Positions 55,001-61,691 of a stretch of 64,000 bases of DNA are shown one piece after another. This DNA comes from DATARH01 sp963705325 (GTDB lineage Bacteria > Pseudomonadota > Alphaproteobacteria > ATCC43930 > CGMCC-115725). The notes beneath the pieces were generated by a model, which worked only from the letters and a program-made list of their open reading frames with translations, was not told the origin of the DNA and made no database searches. The translations under genes were made by a program, and so were the position numbers. The stretch covers positions 1,860,001-1,924,000 of the forward strand of contig OY970069.1 of NCBI GenBank assembly GCA_963705325.1. The letters run 5' to 3'. Position 1 is the stretch's first letter, and the number at the start of each line of letters is the position of its first letter.

Positions 55001-55480
55001 GGCGGCGTCGCTCAACGCTTCTGAGGCGCTGCGCTCGTCGAGGACAACGAATTCCGGCGACACTTGGGCTTCGAGCGGAAAGCGGCCGAGCAACGACTGA
55101 CAGAAGGAGTGGATCGTCTGGATCTTCGCGCCGCCGGGCGTGTCCAGTACCCGGGCGAAGAGCTGGCGGGCGTGGGCGATCTCCTCCTGGCGCGGATACC
55201 GCCCCATCAGGTTCACCAGTTCCTGCGCAAGCTGGCCGCTCTCCATCGTCGTCCAACTCGCGAGACGCTCATTGACGCGGTTCGCCATCTCCGCCGCCGC
55301 GGCGCGGGTGAAGGTGAGGCAAAGGATGCGGGACGGTCGCGTACCGGCGAGCATCAGCGTCAGCAGCCGGTCGGTCAGCACCTTGGTCTTGCCGGTGCCC
55401 GCGGAGGCCGAGACCCAGACCGAGGCGGACGGATCGAGCGCCTTGCGTTGCGCGCGATCGGCGGCGGTGTCGCCCCGCAT
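52058..55480 (-). CDS. addA: AddA helicase-nuclease subunit (double-strand break repair)
   Basis: This 1140-residue UvrD-family helicase with C-terminal nuclease is one half of AddAB, which resects DNA ends and loads RecA. Walker A is SASAGTGKT (24-32), followed by LCLTFTRAAAAEM (Ia), IDEAQDTNPEQW (Walker B), FAVGDAKQSIYSFQRADP (III), VHGAKGLEAPIVFL (V) and YVALTRARDRLYLCG (VI). The RecB-like nuclease has VLIVDYKT near the C-terminus. The ATG at 55480 shares one base with the addB stop (TGATG), so translation is coupled; in-frame codons upstream overlap addB. Confidence 0.95.
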   Translation of the reverse strand: MRGDTAADRAQRKALDPSASVWVSASAGTGKTKVLTDRLLTLMLAGTRPSRILCLTFTRAAAAEMANRVNERLASWTTMESGQLAQELVNLMGRYPRQEEIAHARQLFARVLDTPGGAKIQTIHSFCQSLLGRFPLEAQVSPEFVVLDERSASEALSDAAASIIAAARANTRPDLADALGVVARYLAEERFAELMAALARERGKLAAAWADGEKPMLTRLAAAMGVPANATVDSLIAAFCAGGDLPPLREVCAALAGGKKTDRERGAIIADWCANPAAREVMLPAYLAAFLTNEGEIRKRLFTKDLAKQSAVDLVRILGAEAQRVKRFLEDKNGVVILEATGAIARLGDALLQAYETHKRLHAQLDYDDLVLKARELLGRAGIAPWVLFKLDGGLDHILIDEAQDTNPEQWEIVAILAAEFFAGEDPLGRARTVFAVGDAKQSIYSFQRADPRAFTEMRAHFEARVNEAQRSWRVVPLDISFRAAEPLLKAVDAAFATPAAAEGVALDGAAIRHVAARLGQAGHVELWPPCPVSPEPDGDADDPGTRVPESRTRLARAIAATIDDWLRTGERLASRDRPIRPGDIMVLVRRRNEFVGDLLRALKDRKVPVAGADRMNLAKQLAVQDLIALGQFLLLPEDDLNLAAVLKGPLFAVSEEQLFALAYDRGNERLWTRLRRRTGDDQLLASSVEMLTDLLRRADFAPPYELYADVLGARHGRHAMLERLGLDAEDPIEEFLALALAYEREHVPSLQGFLHWLVAGEIEVKRDFAERQRNEVRIMTVHGAKGLEAPIVFLPDTMQLPDPQIAMLWTDADALPLWRPRKEFSTGHYDGERRRLRQRELQEYRRLLYVALTRARDRLYLCGWQNDRPVNEAPTWHTLCEAGWTGLAQPFAFDTKTLLGERDGWSGEGLRLAAPQTAPPDDRDRAGPTMPMLAAVPSWFDRPAPDEPDPPRPLVPSQPGSSEPGTLSPLTDAGRDRFKRGLLVHRLLQTLPDLPRDQREAAAHRFLALPVHALGTAEQDDIRRETMAVLDAPEFGPLWGEDAQAEVPVVGLIGGHALSGQIDRLVATESQVLIVDYKTVRPPPESDSDVAPIYLQQLAIYRAALQRIYPDRPINCAILWTVGPRLMPISPDLLTRHLP

Positions 55481-58416
55481 CACCCGGTCTCGCCTTCGTC
55501 GAGGCGCTCGAGGTGCGCGTAGTCGGAGTAGCGCGGCCGCCACTTGGCGGCCGGCACCGCGCGGTACGGCGTTTGCGGGTCGTCGAACCGGGCGACAAGG
55601 GCTTTGATCTCGCCGAGCACGCGGTCGATCAGCGCCGCGGGTTCGTCACCGCCCAGTGGCAGGTTCTCGCCGCCCTGGCCGCCGCCGAGCTTCCAATGTT
55701 CGAGCGCTGCGACCGGTCCCGCTGGAATTCCGAAGCCACCGGCACGGGCGATCGCACCTTCCAGAGGCAATTGCACGGCAATTGCCGCCTCAATCGCCGC
55801 CTTCTCGGGTACCGAGCCGGTCTTGTAGTCAATGACTGCCAGCTCGCCGTTGCTACGCCGCTCGACCCGGTCGGCGCGCGCAAAAATTGTGAAGGGTCCG
55901 AACGGCGCATCGATGACAAGCTGCCCATCGGCCTCGCACTTTGTCTCGACGAGGTCGGGACGTCGGATCGCCTCCTCGGCGGCGAACCAATGGGCGATGC
56001 GCTCGAAGCGCGGCCACCAAAACGCCCAGGCGCCCGGGCGCGACAACAGCCCGCCAAAGTGACGCTTGCCGATCTCCTTGAGCTCGCTCTCGGCCTGCGC
56101 GGGAAGATCGCGCGGGAAGCGGCGGACGAATTCGGCCAGAGCGTCGTGAATGGCGATGCCGAGATCGGCACGGTCGGGTTCCGCGTCGAGCGGGTTGAGC
56201 GCGCGCAACTGCAGAATGTGGCGGGCGTAGACCGCGTAGGGATCGCGCCGCCAGGTCTCAATCGCGGTCACCGCCAGCTTGCGCGGACGGGCCTCGAGCG
56301 GCGGGCGCGGCTCGGGGCGCGGCAGTGGATTTGGCGATTGCGGCCGGTCGGTGACCGAGGCGGCCGCGGCGATTTCCGGCTCGGGCCGGAGTTTGCCTTC
56401 AAGCCCGGCCGCACGCAGCACCGCGTCGAGGCGCAGCAACCAGCGCGACGGCACGGTCGGCGCCCCTTCGCGCCGGGTCGCGCGGGTCAGCGCCACTTCC
56501 GGCGCGCCGATCGCCTGGGCGAAATCATGCGCGGCGATGCCGACCGCGCGCTCGGGGAGCGGGATGCCGAACTGGTGCCGCATCTGCCGCGACATCCATG
56601 GATCCTCGGCGATCGGACCCGGCCAGGTGCCCTCGTTGAGCCCGCCGAGCACGACGAGATCGGCCTGCTGCAGCCGCGCCTCGACCAGGCCCCAGATCGC
56701 CAGCCGGGGATGCCGGCCATAGGGCGGCCGGACCACCGCGCCGCTCGACAGAGCGTCGAACAGGGCCGGATAGTGCCGGCCCGCGAGCGGCGGGAAATCG
56801 CGCACCGCGTCGATTAGGTCATGGCAGAAATTGGCCGCGGTCTCGCCGGCCGCGTCGCGCCATAGGCGCGCGGCCCCGGCTGCTTCGTCGCTCGCCGCGA
56901 GGTGCTCGGCGGCTGCGATATGAGCGGTCGCCAGCTCGGCGATGTTCACCCCCTCGGCGCCGAGCAAATTCGGCAGTTCGCCGAGGCGGCCTTCGAGGCG
57001 ATCGACAAAGCGCCGCAGCGCCGGCTCCTTGCCGATCAAGGCCTCGCGCAGCCCGGCTATGCCGGGCGCCGGGCGAGGCCCGCGGATTTCGTGCTCGAGC
57101 CGACGCGTCAGGTCGCGAAACTCGGCCGGCGCGAGCCCGCCCGCGGCCAGCGGATGTTTCAGCGCCGCCAGCAGCGGCACTGGCGCCAGCGCGCTCTCGG
57201 CCATGTCCAGCACCAGGCGCAGAAACGCGCCAGGCGGGGTCAGGCCTAGCTTCAGCCCGGCGGAATCGTCGATGTCGATCCCCCAGCGCCGCAGCTCGGC
57301 GGCGACCCGGCGGGCCAGCTCCCGGTCGGGGGTGACCAGGGCCGCGGTGACGCCGGGCGCTTCGACCTTGCGGCGCAGCAGCAGCGCGATCGTCACGGCC
57401 TCGTCTTGCGGGCTGGGGCAGTCGTAGCGGCTCAGGCCGGCGAGCGCACTATTCGGCTCCGGGCGCAAGTCGCGCCAGGCATGGGTGAGGTGGGCGGGCA
57501 GCAGCCCCCGGGAGATGAGGCGTAGCCGCGCCTCGCGCCCTGTCGCCGCGGCGGGCTGCCAATCGCGGACGTCGTCGGCGCCAATTCCCAGCGCGCGCAG
57601 CAGCCCCGCCAGCAGATATTGCGGGTGCGCCGGGTCGTCGGCGATCGCCAGCCAGGTCTCCGGCGCGGCGTCGCGGTCGAGTCCGGGCAGGATGACGGTG
57701 CCCAGCGGCAAACCGGCGACGCATCCGATCAGCTCGTTGAGCGCCGGGAAGCCGCCGATGAGGCCGGCCGCAATCACCGGCTCGCTGGGCGGTGCGCGCC
57801 GCCATTCGGCCGCCTGGCGCAGCAGCAGCTGCTTGCGCCGCTCGGCGGCGTCGAGCGCGCCCTCGGCGTCGAGCACCTTCGGCCATTGCGCCGGCAGAAT
57901 GTCGAGGAAGCGCAACACCACCTGCCAGTGCTCGGCGAGGTCGAGCGGCGCCAGCTTGGCGAGGTCGGCAAAGCTGGCGCTTTCGATCGCGGCGGTGTCG
58001 ATCAGCCGCGCCAGCGCGCCGGCCAGCGCGGCGGCCTGGCCGGGCGGCAGCGGCTGGTCGTCATGTGCTTCGCTCCACTCCAGCACCAGCCTAGTCAGCA
58101 GCAGGCGGCGGCGCAGTTCGGGAAGCGCCGGCGGTATCGCCAGGGTCTCCTCACCGGCGGCGAAGTCGAGCTCATCGCCATCCAGGTCGCCGATCGGGCG
58201 CATGCGCGGCAGCAATAGCGGCGCGCCGGGGTCGCTGCCCTCACCGGTCAGACGCAGGAAGGCTTCGCGCAAACCGCGGGCAGCGCGCCGGGTCGGCAGC
58301 AGCACCGTCATCCGCGCCAGCTTCAAGGGCTCACCGCCGGCCATCGCCACCAGGCCGCGCGCCAGGGTCGCAAGGAAGGGCCGATCCGCGGCGATGGTGA
58401 AGACCCGCGGCGACAT
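55480..58416 (-). CDS. addB: AddB subunit of the AddAB double-strand break repair complex
   Basis: This 978-residue protein has an inactivated helicase-like N-terminal half (VLLPTRRAARGLREAFL in place of a Walker A, LPRMRPIGDL, VLGGLNEGTWPG) and a C-terminal RecB nuclease (LAVIDYKTGSVP with VQLPLEGAI). It is the alphaproteobacterial AddB type; the C-terminal cysteines that hold an iron-sulfur cluster in Firmicutes AddB are not evident. Together with AddA it recognises Chi-like sites, whose sequence is unknown here. It starts at the ATG at 58416, 6 bases after the murU-like gene. Confidence 0.93.
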   Translation of the reverse strand: MSPRVFTIAADRPFLATLARGLVAMAGGEPLKLARMTVLLPTRRAARGLREAFLRLTGEGSDPGAPLLLPRMRPIGDLDGDELDFAAGEETLAIPPALPELRRRLLLTRLVLEWSEAHDDQPLPPGQAAALAGALARLIDTAAIESASFADLAKLAPLDLAEHWQVVLRFLDILPAQWPKVLDAEGALDAAERRKQLLLRQAAEWRRAPPSEPVIAAGLIGGFPALNELIGCVAGLPLGTVILPGLDRDAAPETWLAIADDPAHPQYLLAGLLRALGIGADDVRDWQPAAATGREARLRLISRGLLPAHLTHAWRDLRPEPNSALAGLSRYDCPSPQDEAVTIALLLRRKVEAPGVTAALVTPDRELARRVAAELRRWGIDIDDSAGLKLGLTPPGAFLRLVLDMAESALAPVPLLAALKHPLAAGGLAPAEFRDLTRRLEHEIRGPRPAPGIAGLREALIGKEPALRRFVDRLEGRLGELPNLLGAEGVNIAELATAHIAAAEHLAASDEAAGAARLWRDAAGETAANFCHDLIDAVRDFPPLAGRHYPALFDALSSGAVVRPPYGRHPRLAIWGLVEARLQQADLVVLGGLNEGTWPGPIAEDPWMSRQMRHQFGIPLPERAVGIAAHDFAQAIGAPEVALTRATRREGAPTVPSRWLLRLDAVLRAAGLEGKLRPEPEIAAAASVTDRPQSPNPLPRPEPRPPLEARPRKLAVTAIETWRRDPYAVYARHILQLRALNPLDAEPDRADLGIAIHDALAEFVRRFPRDLPAQAESELKEIGKRHFGGLLSRPGAWAFWWPRFERIAHWFAAEEAIRRPDLVETKCEADGQLVIDAPFGPFTIFARADRVERRSNGELAVIDYKTGSVPEKAAIEAAIAVQLPLEGAIARAGGFGIPAGPVAALEHWKLGGGQGGENLPLGGDEPAALIDRVLGEIKALVARFDDPQTPYRAVPAAKWRPRYSDYAHLERLDEGETG

Positions 58417-58422
58417 CGCGCG

Positions 58423-59145
58423 CTAGCGCTCGATCCGGTGCGAGGCGAGGCGAGCGCGCGTCGCCGCGAGGCCTTCCGGTGTGCCGACGTGGAACCACTC
58501 GCCATCGTGAATGACGGCGCCGAGCCTGCCGGCGTCCTCGGCGCGGTCGTAGAGCTTTTTGAGTGAGAACACGGTATCGGCGACGTCGTCGAAGAGACGC
58601 CGGTGCATGATCTGGATGCCGGCGAAAATATAGGGAGCGATCTCCCGCTCGCCGCGCCGGCGCGGAGCGCCCAAGGGATCGACGAAATAGTCGCCAGGCC
58701 CGTCGTAGCCGACCGCGACGACGGTCCGCTGCATGAGCAGGAGGACATCCACTTTCTTATCGTCGAATGATCCAGCCACACGGGTTAGCGCCGGCGCGGC
58801 GCCATCGATCCAGAACACATCGGCGTTCACCGCGAAGAACGTCTCGTCGAGCAGCGGCAGCGCCTTTTTTACCCCGCCGCCGGTCTCCAGCAGCTTGGGC
58901 TCGCGCGACAGTTCGATGCGCGGCCGCGCGCACCCCGCGAGCGCGGCTTCGATCATTTCAGGCTTGTAGTGCAGGTTGACGACGGCGCGCTCGACCCCGG
59001 CCAGCGCGAGTCGGTCGAGGGCATGGAGGATGAGCGGCTGGCCAGCGACCTCGACGAGCGGCTTCGGCAAGCTGTCGGTGATCGGGCGCAGGCGCTTGCC
59101 GAGCCCGGCGGCGAGCACCATCGCCGACTTGGGCGCGTTCTTCAC
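58423..59145 (-). CDS. murU: Nucleotidyltransferase, MurU-like (MurNAc-1-P uridylyltransferase)
   Basis: This 240-residue Rossmann-like sugar nucleotidyltransferase has LAAGLGKRLRP at residues 11-21, the catalytic Asp pair in NADVFW and KPLVEVAGQPLI. With the adjacent AmgK-like kinase it matches the MurNAc recycling route described in Pseudomonas, which feeds UDP-MurNAc synthesis and bypasses de novo fosfomycin-sensitive MurA; mannose-1-phosphate guanylyltransferase is the alternative reading. The GTG at 59145 overlaps the kinase stop (GTGA). Confidence 0.8.
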   Translation of the reverse strand: MKNAPKSAMVLAAGLGKRLRPITDSLPKPLVEVAGQPLILHALDRLALAGVERAVVNLHYKPEMIEAALAGCARPRIELSREPKLLETGGGVKKALPLLDETFFAVNADVFWIDGAAPALTRVAGSFDDKKVDVLLLMQRTVVAVGYDGPGDYFVDPLGAPRRRGEREIAPYIFAGIQIMHRRLFDDVADTVFSLKKLYDRAEDAGRLGAVIHDGEWFHVGTPEGLAATRARLASHRIER

Positions 59146-60149
59146 GCGACGCTTCGCCGGTCGGGGACGCGGCGCAGATGCGGCGGCAAATGGCGGTCGA
59201 GCCAGCGGGCGATGCCGCGCAGGGCCGGTTCCCGCAGATCGCCCTCCAGCAGCCGCCAGACGCGCGGGATGTGGCCGAGATATTGCGGCTTGCCGTCGCG
59301 CCGCCATAGGCGGGTGAAGATGCCGATGATCTTGGCGTTGCGCTGCGCCGCGAGGATCGCCGCCGAGCGGCGAAAGGCGCCGCCGTCGACTTCCGGAAGC
59401 GCGGCGAGATAACGCTCGATCATCGCCTCGCGCAGCCCTTCGGGCACGTCGCGGCGCGCGTCTTCCAGCAGCGAGACGAGGTCGTAGCTCGGCGGCCCGC
59501 ACAGCGCGTCCTGGAAATCGAGCAGGCCGCAGCCCTGCACCCCAGCGCGCTCGGGCAGCAGCATCAGATTGTCGACGTGATAGTCGCGCAGCACCAGGGT
59601 CGGGCCGGGCAACGCGGCGAGCGGCAACACCGCGCGCCACAGCGCGGCGTATTCCTCGCGCGCATCCGCGGATAAGGGCGCGTCGAGCACCGCGGGCGCG
59701 TACCAGTCGGTCAAGAGCGACGCTTCTGCGATCAGCACCGCCTCGTCGTAGCGCGGCAAGTTGGGTGGCTTCGTGACCGCGCGCTGCAGCGCGACCAGCG
59801 TGTCGATCGCCAGCGCGTAGAGCACCGACTCGTCACCGCCCGCGGCGAGCAGCCTCGTATAGGTGTCGTCGCCGAAATCCTCGATCAGCAAAAGGCCCTG
59901 TTCGCGATCCTCGGCATAGATCTCCGGGGCGCTGAGGCCGTGTCCTCGCAGCAGGCGGGCAACATGGATGTAGGGCCGGACATCCTCGTGCGGCGGCGGC
60001 GCGTCCATCAGCACCGCGCGGCGCCCGCTTTTGGCAAGCCGGAAATAACGTCGGAACGAGGCATCGGCCGCGAGCGGGGTGGGTTCGACGTCGGCCCAGC
60101 CGACATGCGCAAGGAACCTGGAGATTGCCTGACCGCGCTCGCCGTCCAT
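59142..60149 (-). CDS. amgK: Aminoglycoside phosphotransferase-family sugar kinase, AmgK-like
   Basis: This 335-residue kinase-like-fold protein has a catalytic loop RDYHVDNLML, Mg-binding LLDFQDALCGPPSYDL and nucleotide-site LLLIEDFGDDTY. AmgK phosphorylates N-acetylmuramate or N-acetylglucosamine at C1 for MurU, its neighbour here. The ATG at 60149 shares one base with the tsaE stop (TGATG). The tsaE-amgK-murU-addB-addA order recurs, as I recall, in Alphaproteobacteria. Catalytic specificity is inferred from gene pairing. Confidence 0.82.
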   Translation of the reverse strand: MDGERGQAISRFLAHVGWADVEPTPLAADASFRRYFRLAKSGRRAVLMDAPPPHEDVRPYIHVARLLRGHGLSAPEIYAEDREQGLLLIEDFGDDTYTRLLAAGGDESVLYALAIDTLVALQRAVTKPPNLPRYDEAVLIAEASLLTDWYAPAVLDAPLSADAREEYAALWRAVLPLAALPGPTLVLRDYHVDNLMLLPERAGVQGCGLLDFQDALCGPPSYDLVSLLEDARRDVPEGLREAMIERYLAALPEVDGGAFRRSAAILAAQRNAKIIGIFTRLWRRDGKPQYLGHIPRVWRLLEGDLREPALRGIARWLDRHLPPHLRRVPDRRSVA

Positions 60150-60610
60150 CACGCCGCTGCGCCGATGCCGGTGAGCCGCGCGGCCCAGTCGCCGTCGCCG
60201 CGAAGGGTCGCACGCCTGGCGGTCGGCGCCAGTCCAAAATCGAACGCGAGCTCGAGCCGGCCCGCCGGAAGCAGCGGCCCCAGCCGCTCGGGCCATTCGA
60301 TCAACGAAATACCGTCGTGAAAGGCATCTTCGATGCCCAGCTCCCAGGCGTCTTCCGGCTGGCGTAGGCGGTAGAGGTCGAAATGCCAAACCGCGCCGCC
60401 GGGTAGATCGTAGACCTGAACCAGGGTAAAGGTCGGGCTCGGTACGATCTCGCCGCCGCCGCGTGCTCGGATGAAGGCGCGGGCGAAGGTGGTCTTGCCG
60501 GCGCCAAGCTCGCCCTTTAGCGCGATCGCGTCGCCCGGCGCCGCGAGCGTAGCAAGCCGCGCCGCGAGCAAGGCAGTCGCGTTTTCGTCAGGCAGATCGA
60601 TGACGGTCAC
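60149..60610 (-). CDS. tsaE: tRNA threonylcarbamoyladenosine biosynthesis ATPase TsaE
   Basis: This 153-residue P-loop protein has Walker A GELGAGKTT (residues 33-41) and the TsaE-specific SPTFTLVQVYD and HFDLYRLRQPED, with a LIEWPERLG segment. It works with TsaB and TsaD to make t6A37 in ANN-decoding tRNAs. The GTG at 60610 is preferred, giving the normal length; a TTG at 60646 is possible. It is coupled to the AmgK-like gene downstream. Confidence 0.9.
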   Translation of the reverse strand: MTVIDLPDENATALLAARLATLAAPGDAIALKGELGAGKTTFARAFIRARGGGEIVPSPTFTLVQVYDLPGGAVWHFDLYRLRQPEDAWELGIEDAFHDGISLIEWPERLGPLLPAGRLELAFDFGLAPTARRATLRGDGDWAARLTGIGAAA

Positions 60611-60672
60611 GCCTGCCTTGTATCCCCACCGCAAACTCGGCGACAAGCGCCCATATGCGCTACTCTTGCGTG

Positions 60673-61691
60673 ATGGATTCGAGCCTCCAGCATACCGATG
60701 TGGCGATCATCGGCGCCGGCCCGGTCGGGCTGTTCGCGGTTTTCGAATGCGGCATGCTCGAGATGCGCTGCCACGTCTTCGACGCGCTCGACGTGGTCGG
60801 GCGGCCAATGCGCGGCGCTCTACCCGGAAAAGCCGATCTACGACATTCCTGGCTACCCGCGGATCGATGCCGGCGCCTTGGTCGACCGGCTGGCGGAGCA
60901 GGCAGCTCCGTTCGCGCCGACGTACCATCTCGGCCATGCGGTGACGGCGCTCGACGAGGCAACGGGCGGGTTCGTCGTGACCAATGCCGCCGGGGTGCGG
61001 GTTGCGGCACGCGCGGTAGTGATCGCCGCCGGCGGCGGCGCGTTCGGGCCGAATCGGCCGCCGCTTCCGGGCATCGGGCAATATCGAGGGCCGGAGCGTC
61101 TTCTACATGGTGCGGCGGCGCGAGGATTTTCGCGGCAAGCGCGTCGTCATCGCCGGCGGCGGCGATTCGGCGGTCGATTGGGCGCTGTCGCTCGCGGAAT
61201 TGGCGGAGCAGGTCATGGTCGTGCATCGCCGCGAGCGTTTCCGCGCCGCGCCGCAATCTCTGACCCGGCTGCATCAGCTCGCCGAGAGCGGCAAGGTCGA
61301 AATGGTGATTCCCTTTCAGCTTTTCGGGCTGGAAGGCGCGGACGGGCGCCTGTCGGCGGTAGTCGTCGCCGATCTCGCCGGCAAGCAGCGACGGCTGGAG
61401 GCCGATTACCTGCTGCCGTTCTTCGGGCTGGCGACGCAGCTTGGCCCGCTGGCGCAATGGGGCTTCGCCTTCGACGATCACCGCATCGTTGTCGATCCGG
61501 CGAGTTGCGCCACTTCGCGGCCCGGCATTTTCGCTATTGGGGACATCGCGACCTATCCGGGCAAGCTGAAGCTGATCCTCACCGGTTTTGCTGAGGCGGC
61601 ATTCGCCGCTCATGCGATCTACCCGCTCGTTCATCCGGGCGAGGCGCTGCACTTCGAGTATTCGACAACCAAAGGGGTGCCATCCGGTTAG
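60673..61691 (+). pseudogene. Ferredoxin-NADP reductase (thioredoxin reductase-like, type 2), two frameshifts
   Basis: Three successive frames together give one enzyme. Frame one carries the FAD loop VAIIGAGPVGLFAVFECGM. Frame two carries GGQCAALYPEKPIYDIPGYP and VIAAGGGAFGPNRP. Frame three carries EGRSVFYMVRRREDFRGK, the NADP loop IAGGGDSAVDWAL and the closing FAIGDIATYPGKLKLILTGFAEAA. Removing one G at 60799-60801 and one C at 61085 gives a full protein of about 340 residues. Type 2 FNRs lack the CxxC of thioredoxin reductase, as here. Both changes are single-base insertions, so sequencing error is at least as likely as decay. It converges with the divL-like gene. Confidence 0.88.

Noticed and set aside
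55513..56817. Long open frame antisense to addB
   Set aside because: Arg/Gly/Asp-rich shadow of addB without domain or ribosome site.
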